NCBI RefSeq assembly: GCF_030035605.1
Contig: NZ_CP106736.1
Span: 1,612,001-1,676,000, forward strand
Direction of reading: 5' to 3'
Length of the DNA: 64,000 bases
Source of the DNA: Silvimonas soli
GTDB lineage: Bacteria > Pseudomonadota > Gammaproteobacteria > Burkholderiales > Chitinibacteraceae
In this document: in pieces, positions 46,707-55,034 of the stretch
Position numbering within the stretch: position 1 is the first letter of the stretch
Layout: each line of letters starts with the position of its first letter
Notes under the pieces: generated by a model
What the model saw: the letters and a program-made list of their open reading frames with translations, nothing else
Told to the model about the DNA's origin: nothing
Databases searched by the model: none
Program-made: the position numbers and the translations under genes

Positions 46707-47750
46707 ATGACCACCACCCCCACCGGCTTGAGCTACCGCGACGCAGGCGTTGATATCGACGCGGGCGATCAACTTGTCGAAAACATCAAACCGTATGCCA
46801 AGCGTACCATGCGCCCGGAAGTGCTGGGCGGTCTGGGCGGCTTTGGCGCGATGGTGGAGATCTCGAAGAAATTCAAGGAACCCGTGCTGGTTTCCGGCAC
46901 TGATGGCGTGGGCACCAAGCTCAAGCTGGCTTTCGAACTCAATCGCCATGACACCGTCGGTATCGATCTGGTCGCCATGAGCGTAAACGATATTCTGGTG
47001 CAAGGCGCCGAGCCGCTGTTCTTCCTCGACTACTTTGCCTGCGGCAAGCTCAATGTCGACGCCGCCACTGAAGTCATCCGCGGTATTGCCCACGGCTGTG
47101 AACAAGCCGGTTGTGCGCTGATTGGCGGTGAAACCGCCGAGATGCCGGGCATGTACCCGGTTGGTGAGTACGATCTGGCCGGCTTTGCGGTTGGTGTGGT
47201 GGAAAAAGCCAACATCATCACCGGCAAAACCATCGGGCCTGGCGACGTAGTATTGGGCCTGGCCTCCAACGGCGCGCACTCCAACGGTTACTCGCTGGTG
47301 CGCAAGATTCTGCATCTCTCCGAAGCCGATTACGCCGCCGAGTTTGAAAACGGCAAATCGCTGGCGGATGTTGTGATGGCCCCGACCCGCATTTATGTGA
47401 AGCCGTTGCTCAAGCTGATGCAAACCCTGCCGGTCAAAGGCATGGCGCACATCACCGGTGGTGGCATTTCTGAGAACGTGCCGCGCGTACTGCCTGACAA
47501 CGTAGTCGCACAAATCGACGCCAAGAGCTGGACCATGCCCAAGCTGTTCCAGTGGCTGCAAGAGAAAGGCGGCGTGGCGGCGGCAGAAATGTATCGCACC
47601 TTCAATTGCGGTATCGGCATGGTCGTGATTGTCGGTGCCGATCAGGCTGACGCTGCCGAGCAACTGCTGACTGGCGAAGGCGAGACGGTTTATCGCATCG
47701 GCACTGTACGTACCCGTAACGGTGACGAACACCAGACCCAAGTCGCTTGA
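46707..47750 (+). CDS. purM: Phosphoribosylformylglycinamidine cyclo-ligase PurM
   Basis: A 347-residue ATP-dependent enzyme that closes the imidazole ring to form AIR in purine synthesis. It starts LSYRDAGVDIDAGDQLVENIK. SGTDGVGTKLKLA, LIGGETAEMPGMY and HITGGGISENVPR are present. The ATG at 46707 is chosen; an in-frame start at 46662 is less likely. purN follows, as in many proteobacteria. Confidence 0.97.
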   Translation: MTTTPTGLSYRDAGVDIDAGDQLVENIKPYAKRTMRPEVLGGLGGFGAMVEISKKFKEPVLVSGTDGVGTKLKLAFELNRHDTVGIDLVAMSVNDILVQGAEPLFFLDYFACGKLNVDAATEVIRGIAHGCEQAGCALIGGETAEMPGMYPVGEYDLAGFAVGVVEKANIITGKTIGPGDVVLGLASNGAHSNGYSLVRKILHLSEADYAAEFENGKSLADVVMAPTRIYVKPLLKLMQTLPVKGMAHITGGGISENVPRVLPDNVVAQIDAKSWTMPKLFQWLQEKGGVAAAEMYRTFNCGIGMVVIVGADQADAAEQLLTGEGETVYRIGTVRTRNGDEHQTQVA

Positions 47751-47772
47751 ACTGTGTGAGAACTGCCACGCT

Positions 47773-47802
47773 GAGAGCCGGTCAAATGCCCGGCTCTCGC
47801 GT
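47773..47802 (+). terminator. Hairpin between purM and purN
   Basis: GAGAGCCGG (47773-47781) pairs with CCGGCTCTC (47790-47798). GCGTTTT follows, a weak T-tract. It may reduce but probably does not stop transcription into purN. Confidence 0.5.
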
Positions 47803-47829
47803 TTTCAACGCTTACTGCATGCGTCTTTC

Positions 47830-48435
47830 ATGAAGAACATCGTCATTCTGGTTTCCGGTCGCGGCAGCAATATGCAGGCGATCGTAGAAGCCAATATCCC
47901 TCAAGCCCGCATTGCGGCAGTGATCTCCAACCGGCCCGATGCTGGCGGCCTGGCGTGGGCGGCTGCGCGCGGCATCGCCACGGCGGCGCTGGATCACACC
48001 CAATTTGCTGATCGCGCGACGTTTGATAGCGCCCTGGCGCAACTGATTGACGGGTACGAACCAGACCTCGTGGTACTGGCTGGCTTCATGCGCATCCTCA
48101 CCGACGGTTTTGTAAACCACTACGCCGGACGCCTGATCAATGTACATCCGTCCCTACTACCTGCTTTTACCGGCTTGCACACCCACCAGCGCGCCATTGA
48201 TGAAGGCGTGAAACTGGCCGGTTGCACCATTCATTTTGTCACTGCCGAACTTGATCACGGCCCGATCATCGCGCAAGCAGCGGTGCCTGTACTGGAAGAC
48301 GACACCGCTATCGCACTGGCTGAGCGCATCCTGATTGAAGAACATCAGCTTTACCCACTTGCCGTGCAATGGTTTGTGCAAGGTCGCCTCCATATTGAGG
48401 GCCATCGCGTGCGCATTGGTCACGCCGCCGCATGA
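47830..48435 (+). CDS. purN: Phosphoribosylglycinamide formyltransferase PurN
   Basis: A 201-residue enzyme using 10-formyltetrahydrofolate to formylate GAR. SGRGSNMQAI lies at the N-terminus. The catalytic Asn and His are in INVHPSLLPAF, and the catalytic Asp in AELDHGPII. The ATG at 47830 is where homologues begin; a start at 47722 would overlap purM. Its stop overlaps the next gene (ATGA). Confidence 0.96.
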   Translation: MKNIVILVSGRGSNMQAIVEANIPQARIAAVISNRPDAGGLAWAAARGIATAALDHTQFADRATFDSALAQLIDGYEPDLVVLAGFMRILTDGFVNHYAGRLINVHPSLLPAFTGLHTHQRAIDEGVKLAGCTIHFVTAELDHGPIIAQAAVPVLEDDTAIALAERILIEEHQLYPLAVQWFVQGRLHIEGHRVRIGHAAA

Positions 48436-49721
48436 GCCAACCCCGCGTCGCCAATCGCTGGCGAGCACCCCGCCTTCTGCTGATCCTGGCCTTTGTCGTG
48501 TCGTTGATCGCGCACTTTTTGTCGATCTCCGGCGACATGATCTACGACTATGTGATGAACGGTACCAGCCCGGATACCCATGAGAAATTACGCAAAGCCA
48601 CGCACAAGTTGTCCGCGCAAGAATGGGATGACGATGACAAACGGCCAGAAGCACTCAAGGGCATCAAACGCCCGGATGTAGTCACGGTCTGGCTCACACC
48701 GAAGCAACCCGTAGTCAAGGCGCCAGTGGTGGTCGCTGTCGCCCCCAAGCCCGAGCCGCGCAAAGCTTCGCCAGTTGTACGGCGCAAACCCAAGCCAGCA
48801 GTACAACTGGCTAGCCGCAACAGTGCCAGTGCCGCCAGCGCGACAGAAGTCGCAGCCGCGTCTGTACCGACCTCCTCCTGGTTCAGCAGTGCCAGCGCCG
48901 TTGCCAGTGCACCTGCCAGCGAGACGATTGCCGCAGCCAGTGCGCCAGCCCCAGCTGGCAATGGCAAGGCGAATCACGGCATAACCGCCAGCAGTCCGCA
49001 GATCGCCAGTGCAGCAAGCTCGGCGAGCGCTTCTGCCCCGCAAATAGTCGCCGCCGCCAAGGGCTTTCCACAGACAGTGGCGATTACCTATAAATATCAG
49101 GGCCTGCCGATTCCGGCGCGGCTGAAATGGGAAGCGCAAGGCGACAGATACTCACTGAATATTGCTGCCTCCATGTTTGGCAAAAGCCGCGCCTTCAGCA
49201 GTGTCGGCAGCATCAGCAAAGATGGCTTGGCGCCAAATCGCTTTAGCGACACACGCGACGGCAAGCTGCAAAATGAAGCGCTGTTTGACTGGTCCAGCCA
49301 TCAGTTGACCTTGCACGACGGCAACAAGACTATTCAAGCGGACTTGCACGCTGGCGATCAGGATTTGTTCTCCGCCGCGTTCCAGTTTGCGCTGCAGGGT
49401 TCACGCATGAAGAACTTCACCTTTTCGCTGGCCAGCGGACGCAAGGTGTACCCGAACGTCGCATTTGAGATTCTGGGTGAAAAAACCCTGAAGCTTTCCG
49501 GCAAGCCGGTCGATGCCATTTTGTTACGCGGTGTATTTGAAGACCGGGTTTTTGATTTCTGGCTGGCGCCGCAGTGGTCCAACCTGCCCGTGCGCATGGT
49601 CTTGAATATGGGCAAGGACTCGCCGCTGGATATCTGGGCCACGGAGATCGAGATCGATGGCAATACCGTACTGGAAGCGCCGATTCCTGGCCTTGATCGC
49701 CCACGTGGCCCGCACGGCTAA
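48432..49721 (+). CDS. DUF3108 domain protein with membrane anchor and long spacer
   Basis: A 429-residue protein with an N-terminal transmembrane segment (~residues 14-32), a Lys/Pro region, and an Ala/Ser-rich low-complexity spacer (~95-205). A C-terminal DUF3108 domain (~215-420) starts FPQTVAITYKYQGLPIPARL. Key segments are RFSDTRDGKLQNEALFDW, GDQDLFSAAFQFALQG and FWLAPQWSNLPVRMVL. The beta-rich domain is likely periplasmic; its role is unknown. It overlaps purN by four bases. Confidence 0.85.
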   Translation: MSQPRVANRWRAPRLLLILAFVVSLIAHFLSISGDMIYDYVMNGTSPDTHEKLRKATHKLSAQEWDDDDKRPEALKGIKRPDVVTVWLTPKQPVVKAPVVVAVAPKPEPRKASPVVRRKPKPAVQLASRNSASAASATEVAAASVPTSSWFSSASAVASAPASETIAAASAPAPAGNGKANHGITASSPQIASAASSASASAPQIVAAAKGFPQTVAITYKYQGLPIPARLKWEAQGDRYSLNIAASMFGKSRAFSSVGSISKDGLAPNRFSDTRDGKLQNEALFDWSSHQLTLHDGNKTIQADLHAGDQDLFSAAFQFALQGSRMKNFTFSLASGRKVYPNVAFEILGEKTLKLSGKPVDAILLRGVFEDRVFDFWLAPQWSNLPVRMVLNMGKDSPLDIWATEIEIDGNTVLEAPIPGLDRPRGPHG

Positions 49722-49743
49722 CCCTTATCTGTTCGCCAACACC

Positions 49744-50589
49744 ATGAAGCCTATGAACTTTCGCTCGTTGTTAATTGCCTGCTTGTGTGCTTTTCCTGCC
49801 ATGATGGTCGGCGCAGCCACGCCCGGCGCTTCGGCACCAGCCGAGGCATCGAGTATCGTTGCGGTCAGCCAGCAAGCTGCTGTTAATCCGGCGCAGCTGG
49901 ATGCGGCTACAGCAAAGGCAATCAAGGCTTTTCCGCAGAACGTAGGCATCACTTATGTCTATCGTGGTTTACCCATTCCGGCGCGTCTGAAGTGGGAATC
50001 GGGCAATGGCCGTTATTCGTTGACGATTGGCGCCGCGTTGTTCGGGCGCACGCGGGCCTTCAGCAGCGAAGGACGCATTGGCAAAAATGGTCTGGAGCCA
50101 GAGCATTTTACCGACACCCGCGACGGCAAGCTAGAAAACGAAGCGGTATTTGATTGGTCCAGCCATCAGTTAACGCTGCATGATGGCGACAAAACCTCGG
50201 TCAATGAATTGCATGCGGGCGATCAGGATTTGTTCTCCGCCGCCTTCCAGTTTGCCTTGCAGGGCGTGCATAGCAGAAATTTCACTTTCTCCATGATCAG
50301 CGGTCGCAAGGTCTACAAAAATGTGGCCTTTGCAGTCATAGAAGAAAAAACATGGCGCTTGTCTGGCCAACCCGTTGATGTAGTTTTGCTGCGCGGCACC
50401 TTCGAAGATCGGGTATTTGATTTCTGGCTGGCCCCGCAATGGTCTAACCTGCCAGTAAGGATGGTGCTCAATATGGGCAAAGACGCGCCGCTGGATCTTT
50501 GGGCCACGCAAATCGACATTGATGGCACGGCGGTACTGCAACCACCCACCGCTGATCCGGGCTCTCGACCCAAATCATCGGGCAATTAA
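49744..50589 (+). CDS. DUF3108 domain protein, adjacent paralogue
   Basis: A 281-residue exported protein whose C-terminal ~200 residues closely match the DUF3108 domain of the preceding gene (PARLKWESGNGRYSL, FTDTRDGKLENEAVFDW, FWLAPQWSNLPVRMVLNMGKD). It has a short signal peptide in place of the anchor and lacks the long Ala-rich spacer. Starts at 49744 and 49753 are both possible, and neither has a strong ribosome binding site. The 22-base gap points to co-transcription and a tandem duplication. Confidence 0.85.
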   Translation: MKPMNFRSLLIACLCAFPAMMVGAATPGASAPAEASSIVAVSQQAAVNPAQLDAATAKAIKAFPQNVGITYVYRGLPIPARLKWESGNGRYSLTIGAALFGRTRAFSSEGRIGKNGLEPEHFTDTRDGKLENEAVFDWSSHQLTLHDGDKTSVNELHAGDQDLFSAAFQFALQGVHSRNFTFSMISGRKVYKNVAFAVIEEKTWRLSGQPVDVVLLRGTFEDRVFDFWLAPQWSNLPVRMVLNMGKDAPLDLWATQIDIDGTAVLQPPTADPGSRPKSSGN

Positions 50590-50757
50590 GCACTTTTGTA
50601 TTTTGATGTCCGGCACGCTGGCAGCACAATTTGCCGCAAACCGGGCAACTGAGAACCTGCAGTTCGCACCACTGGCATCGATCGGATGGCTCTTGGTGCA
50701 TTACGGACCGCAGCGTTCTTTATTGTTCACGAATTAACATTACCAAGAAAAAACACC

Positions 50758-52146
50758 ATGCTTCTCACAACGATCCAGTTCAACGCAGTGCTCGACGCCC
50801 TTGAGCAGATTCTGCCCTTCACCGCTCCGGCTGACGTTTGTATGTCGCGCCTGTTCCGCGAACATAAAAAGCTGGGCGCGCGTGACCGTAGCGCGGTGGC
50901 AGAAAACGTCTTTGGCGTATTGCGAGCGCTGCCCAAACTCAAGTGGATTGCTGGCGAAGAAGCCGGTGCGCGCCTGTGGCTGCTGGCTTTTCATGCCGCC
51001 GTAGAAAAACGCACCATGAAAGAACTGGCCACCTTCTATCGCGAAGACCAACTGGAACTGGCGAAGAAGTGGAAAGCCGTGAATCTGGCGGAAGCGCCGC
51101 TCGCCGTGCGCGCCGGGTTTACGCAATGGATTGTCGACGCCTTGCACGCAGAAGGTCGCAGCAATGACGAAATCCTCGCCATTGGTCACGGTCTGGGCCA
51201 AAGCGCGCCACTGGATATCCGCGCCAACTTGCTAAAAACCAAGCGCGACACGCTGCTGGAACAATTGCGCGCGGAACATTTTGTGGCCGAGCCAACGCCT
51301 TACTCGCCTTGGGGTATCCGCTTGGGTGCCAAACCCGCCTTGTCGCGCCATCCAGGTTTCCTTGGCGGTCTGTATGAGGTGCAAGACGAAGGCAGCCAGT
51401 TGCTGGCGTTGATCTCTGGCGTACGCCGTGGCCAGATGGTGACCGACTTCTGCGCTGGCGCCGGTGGTAAAACCTTGGCACTGGGCGCGCTGATGCAATC
51501 GACCGGGCGTTTGTATGCGTTTGACGTGTCGGAAAAGCGTCTGGCCAATCTGAAGCCGCGGGTGGCACGTTCTGGTTTGTCCAACGTGCAAGCGCAACTG
51601 ATTTCATCCGAACACGATCAAAAGATCAAACGTCTCGCAGGCAAGATGGATGTGGTTCTGGTCGATGCGCCATGCTCTGGCTTGGGTACGCTGCGCCGTA
51701 ATCCGGATCTGAAATACCGTCAGACACTGGTAGGCGTGGGTGAACTGAACAACAAGCAGGCATCGATTCTGGCTTCGGCGGCACGACTGGTAAAGGTGGG
51801 CGGGCGTCTGGTCTATGCCACCTGCAGTATCCTGGAGTCGGAAAACAGCGTCATTGTCGATACCTTCCTCGCCACTCATCCCGAATTTGAGCGCATGGAC
51901 GTTCGTACGCTGCTGAGCAAAGAACGCGTCGAGCTTGAACTGGCCGGCCCGGACCTGGTTCTGAATCCGCAACAGCACGGCACTGATGGCTTTTACGCCG
52001 CCGTATTGCAACGCAAACCGCTGCAGGCTCAAGTTCTGGAAAGCGAAGCCACAGAAGAACTGGAAGAGTCCGCCGCTGCTAACGATGCTGACGAAGAAAG
52101 CGGCGAAGCCGTTGCGGTCGAAGAAGTTGTGGCTAGCGCGCCCTGA
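50758..52146 (+). CDS. RsmB/NOP-family RNA (cytosine-5) methyltransferase
   Basis: A 462-residue SAM-dependent m5C methyltransferase. The N-terminal region (~1-130) is NusB-like or PUA-like and helical. The SAM motif is DFCAGAGGKTLALGAL; the catalytic cysteines lie in DAPCSGLGTLRRNPDLK and VYATCSILESEN. The last ~35 residues form an acidic Glu/Ala tail, which is unusual. Target (16S rRNA C967, as for RsmB, or another site) is not certain. The ATG at 50758 is preferred over 50686. Confidence 0.88.
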   Translation: MLLTTIQFNAVLDALEQILPFTAPADVCMSRLFREHKKLGARDRSAVAENVFGVLRALPKLKWIAGEEAGARLWLLAFHAAVEKRTMKELATFYREDQLELAKKWKAVNLAEAPLAVRAGFTQWIVDALHAEGRSNDEILAIGHGLGQSAPLDIRANLLKTKRDTLLEQLRAEHFVAEPTPYSPWGIRLGAKPALSRHPGFLGGLYEVQDEGSQLLALISGVRRGQMVTDFCAGAGGKTLALGALMQSTGRLYAFDVSEKRLANLKPRVARSGLSNVQAQLISSEHDQKIKRLAGKMDVVLVDAPCSGLGTLRRNPDLKYRQTLVGVGELNNKQASILASAARLVKVGGRLVYATCSILESENSVIVDTFLATHPEFERMDVRTLLSKERVELELAGPDLVLNPQQHGTDGFYAAVLQRKPLQAQVLESEATEELEESAAANDADEESGEAVAVEEVVASAP

Positions 52147-52182
52147 GTGACTTGTTCCCGGCCAGGCCGGGACTGCTAAACG

Positions 52183-52217
52183 AAAAAAAGCCCCGGTGAT
52201 TAGCCGGGGCTTTTTAC
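52183..52217. terminator. Bidirectional terminator between the methyltransferase and the small gene
   Basis: AAAAAGCCCCGG (52185-52196) pairs with CCGGGGCTTTTT (52204-52215) around a 7-base loop. Flanking A and T runs allow use in both directions for the two convergent genes. Confidence 0.9.
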
Positions 52218-52259
52218 ATTCCGGCTCGGTCATGGGCCCGAGTCGGAACGGTGAACTCT

Positions 52260-52472
52260 TTATTCGACGATCAAAGTCAGGTCGTTAACCGATTCCATAC
52301 TGGAATTACCCGGACCCCAACAAACCTTGGCGCGCTTGCCAACTTGATACAGCACAAGGCCGTCAACTTGTTCGGGTTCACCCAAGCCACCGGCACGGTT
52401 CACGCGCATATTCGGTTCAAACTTGGTTACATCGGAACCAACCTTACCAAAAAACGGGATGCTGATGCTCAT
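52260..52472 (-). CDS. Orphan small protein (70 residues)
   Basis: A 70-residue open frame with a good AAAGGAGA site before the ATG at 52472 and a terminator after it, so it is likely real. It begins MSISIPFFGKVGSDVTKF and has no signal peptide or membrane segment. A single Cys lies in KVCWGPGNSS, and the end is acidic (VNDLTLIVE). No family was recognised. Its upstream region is very AT-rich, unlike the surrounding DNA. Confidence 0.65.
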   Translation of the reverse strand: MSISIPFFGKVGSDVTKFEPNMRVNRAGGLGEPEQVDGLVLYQVGKRAKVCWGPGNSSMESVNDLTLIVE

Positions 52473-52893
52473 GGTGAATCTCCTTTCGGGCGACTTATTC
52501 AATGACTTCATCATACATCAAACGTAGTTAAATTACGTAACTAAATTTCAAACGTTTATCACTAAATACTACAAAAAATCATACGAAAACATCGAAAATA
52601 AAATCAAAAATACAATCCAACACACTGTTTTTTATATGTTTTTTATATGTTTTTTAAATAATTAGGACAAAAACATAAAATTCAAAATGGATATTTTTGT
52701 AGTATAAATGACATTTAATTAACGTTTTTGGTGCAGAAAAACATCATTTCTAGCGTTTATGCACCAGAACTACGCACCCTTTTCGCCACTCGAACCCTAC
52801 ACTGCAGACAAATGGTTGGCCGTCAGACCCATCAATAAAAAAACCTCGCCGAAGCGAGGTCTTTTTTTGACAATACAAGCCAGCGACTGCCGG
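52473..52893. other. AT-rich intergenic region with phased A/T repeats
   Basis: From about 52500 to 52745 the sequence is strongly AT-rich, in contrast to the genes around it. TTTTTTATATG occurs twice in tandem (52628-52638 and 52639-52649), followed by TTTTTTAAATA, an 11-base period that favours curved DNA. It lies upstream of the small gene at 52472 and after the sspB terminator. It may hold a promoter, a nucleoid-protein site or a remnant of foreign DNA. Confidence 0.7.
52836..52868. terminator. Rho-independent terminator after sspB
   Basis: ACCTCGC (52843-52849) pairs with GCGAGGT (52854-52860). On the minus strand the loop is the stable TTCG and a T run follows. It ends the sspA-sspB transcript and could work in both directions. 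Confidence 0.88.
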
Positions 52894-53364
52894 TTATTTC
52901 ACAACCCGCAAATGCGAACGCCCTGCCGATGGACGCGGCGGCTCGGGATGATCATCATCGTCGTTGTTGTCCTGCTGCACAGCATCGTGGAGATCTTTGC
53001 TGGCCAGCACCGGGCCCGACTCGGCAGAAGAGCCTGCTACTTCTTCCGGCGGCGCTTCATATTCAAAGCCCATCCCCTCACCGTTCTCACGCGAGAAGAT
53101 CGAGACCACAGTGCCTACCGGGATCATGATGTCGCGCGACACGCCATTGAACCTGGCCGAGAACGATACGTAGTCATTGCCCAGATTCAAACCACGAGTG
53201 GCGTTGTAACCGATGTTAAGAACAATTTCCCCGTTCTTGACGTATTCCATCGGCACCTGCATCTCGTTGCGGACCGCAACAACCAGATAAGGCGTAAAGC
53301 CGTGGTCGGAACACCATTCGTGAATGGCACGAATCAGATAGGGTTTGGTCGAGACTGATGACAT
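52894..53364 (-). CDS. sspB: ClpXP protease specificity-enhancing factor SspB
   Basis: A 156-residue adaptor that brings ssrA-tagged proteins to ClpXP. The folded domain (~1-110) has KPYLIRAIHEWCSDHGFTPYLVV and GVSRDIMIPVGTVVSIFSRENG. A flexible acidic linker (DNNDDDDHPEPPRP) leads to a C-terminal ClpX-docking tail ending HLRVVK. A GGGG site precedes the ATG at 53364. It follows sspA by 66 bases. Confidence 0.95.
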   Translation of the reverse strand: MSSVSTKPYLIRAIHEWCSDHGFTPYLVVAVRNEMQVPMEYVKNGEIVLNIGYNATRGLNLGNDYVSFSARFNGVSRDIMIPVGTVVSIFSRENGEGMGFEYEAPPEEVAGSSAESGPVLASKDLHDAVQQDNNDDDDHPEPPRPSAGRSHLRVVK

Positions 53365-53430
53365 GGATATACCCCAATAGCATGAAAGGCGATGCGCCAA
53401 ACTACGGTGGCACATCGCGCTCATACCATA

Positions 53431-54036
53431 TTACTTGCGCATGGCTTTTTCGTTGGCGGTCAACGAATCGATAAAGGCCTGGCGGCTGAACAGACGCTCA
53501 CCATACTTCAGAATCGAGGCCAGTGGCTTGGTCACTTCAATGCCATAGTGCTCAAAGCGCCACAGCAGCGGTGCAATGGCCACGTCCAGCATCGAGAACT
53601 CTTCACCCAGCATGAACTTCTGCTTGGCAAACAGCGGAGCAATCTGGGTCAGATTGTCGCGAATGGTCACGCGGGCAGCATCTTGCGCTTTCTTGGTGGC
53701 GGCGCCGTCTTCCAGTGTTTTCACGTGGATGAACAGTTCGCGCTCGAAATTGAACAACATCAGGCGGGCACGGGCACGCATGACCGGATCAACCGGCATC
53801 AGTTGCGGGTGCGGGAAGCGCTCATCAATGTATTCATTGATGATGTTGGATTCGTACAAGGTGAGATCACGCTCAACCAGAACCGGCACTTCGTTGTACG
53901 GGTTCATGACGGCGAGGTCTTCTGGCTTGCTATGCACGTCGACATCGATGATTTCGAAGTCCATGCCTTTTTCAAACAAAACGATGCGACAGCGGTGGCT
54001 GAACGGGCAAGAAGTGCCGGAATACAGCTTCATCAT
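53431..54036 (-). CDS. sspA: Stringent starvation protein A SspA (GST-fold)
   Basis: A 201-residue RNA polymerase-associated protein of the glutathione-S-transferase fold without expected GST activity. It begins MMKLYSGTSCPFSHRCRIVLFEKGMDFEI and has the conserved MNPYNEVPVLVERDL and ESNIINEYIDERFPHP. The ATG at 54036 has a GGAGA site; the adjacent ATG at 54033 is an alternative. A start at 54195 would add 53 unrelated residues. sspA-sspB follow petABC, as in other betaproteobacteria. Confidence 0.95.
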   Translation of the reverse strand: MMKLYSGTSCPFSHRCRIVLFEKGMDFEIIDVDVHSKPEDLAVMNPYNEVPVLVERDLTLYESNIINEYIDERFPHPQLMPVDPVMRARARLMLFNFERELFIHVKTLEDGAATKKAQDAARVTIRDNLTQIAPLFAKQKFMLGEEFSMLDVAIAPLLWRFEHYGIEVTKPLASILKYGERLFSRQAFIDSLTANEKAMRK

Positions 54037-54197
54037 AAGGCGGGGTCTCCGAATGGGGATGACGTAAAACGCTGAATTGTAAAGACTTTCGCTCAACAAG
54101 GCCAGAAAATGAGCGATAACCAAATGATTAATAAGGAAAAAATGCCTGTCTGCCGAGCGCCACACTTGAAGATATGACCAGCTCAGGATTACCAATG

Positions 54198-54225
54198 AAA
54201 AACGGGGCCAATGGCCCCGTTTTTT
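54198..54225 (-). terminator. Rho-independent terminator of petABC
   Basis: CGGGGCCA (54203-54210) and TGGCCCCG (54212-54219) form a near-palindrome with A/T flanks. It lies about 20 bases past the petC stop on the minus strand and may also act in the opposite direction. Confidence 0.8.
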
Positions 54226-54244
54226 GCTGCATCACCCAAGCTGC

Positions 54245-55018
54245 TTAGTGTTGCACGTCTTTCCAGTAATCCTTCTTCAGCGCATAAGTCAGCGGGAAGA
54301 GGATAAAGATCAGGAACAGCAATACGGCATAGCCGATTTGCTCGCGATGAATCTGGGCTGGCTCACTGATGTAAACCATGAAGTTGACCAGATCGCCCAC
54401 GCGCTTGTCGTACTCGGTGGAATCAACCTTGTCGCCATCAAAACGAGTCAGCAGACCGGTTTTGACCAGCTTCACGCCTTCCAGCACTTGGGCGTCTTTG
54501 CCGTTAACCTTCTCGGTCTTGTACACCGGCTCCTGGGTGCCTTGCAGCTCCCACAGCACGTGCGGCATGCCAACCTTGTCGAACACTGCGTTGTTCCAGC
54601 CGGTCGGGCGGGAATCATCACGGTAGAACGAACGCAGGTAGGTATACAGCCAGTCAGCACCGCGAGCACGAGCTTCTACCGACAGATCTGGCGGAGCAGC
54701 ACCCAGCCAGTTCTTGGCATCGGCGTTGGTCATCGCCACACGCATCGGGTTACCAACCTTGTCGGTGGTGAACATCAGATTCTTTTTGATCTGATCTTCA
54801 GTCAAGCCAAGGTCAGTCAGGCGGTTGTAGCGCACCAGCGCTGCACCGTGACAGGACAAGCAATAGTTGGTGAAGGTTTGCGCGCCGCGTTGCAGCGACT
54901 CGGTATCTTGCAGGTTGATCGGTGCCTTATCCAGCGCCGGACCACCTTCTTCAGCAAACGAAGCCAGCGGCAGGCACAGCACTGCAGCGGCAAGCCAAAC
55001 ACGTAAATTCAGTTTCAT
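54245..55018 (-). CDS. petC: Cytochrome c1 of the bc1 complex
   Basis: A 257-residue c-type cytochrome with a signal peptide ending SFA. The heme site Cys53-X-X-Cys56-His57 lies in NYCLSCHGAALVRYNRL. A C-terminal anchor (~residues 228-246) precedes a basic end. It passes electrons from the Rieske protein to soluble cytochrome. It follows petB by 16 bases. Confidence 0.97.
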   Translation of the reverse strand: MKLNLRVWLAAAVLCLPLASFAEEGGPALDKAPINLQDTESLQRGAQTFTNYCLSCHGAALVRYNRLTDLGLTEDQIKKNLMFTTDKVGNPMRVAMTNADAKNWLGAAPPDLSVEARARGADWLYTYLRSFYRDDSRPTGWNNAVFDKVGMPHVLWELQGTQEPVYKTEKVNGKDAQVLEGVKLVKTGLLTRFDGDKVDSTEYDKRVGDLVNFMVYISEPAQIHREQIGYAVLLFLIFILFPLTYALKKDYWKDVQH

Positions 55019-55034
55019 GGCTGCGGTTGTCCTG

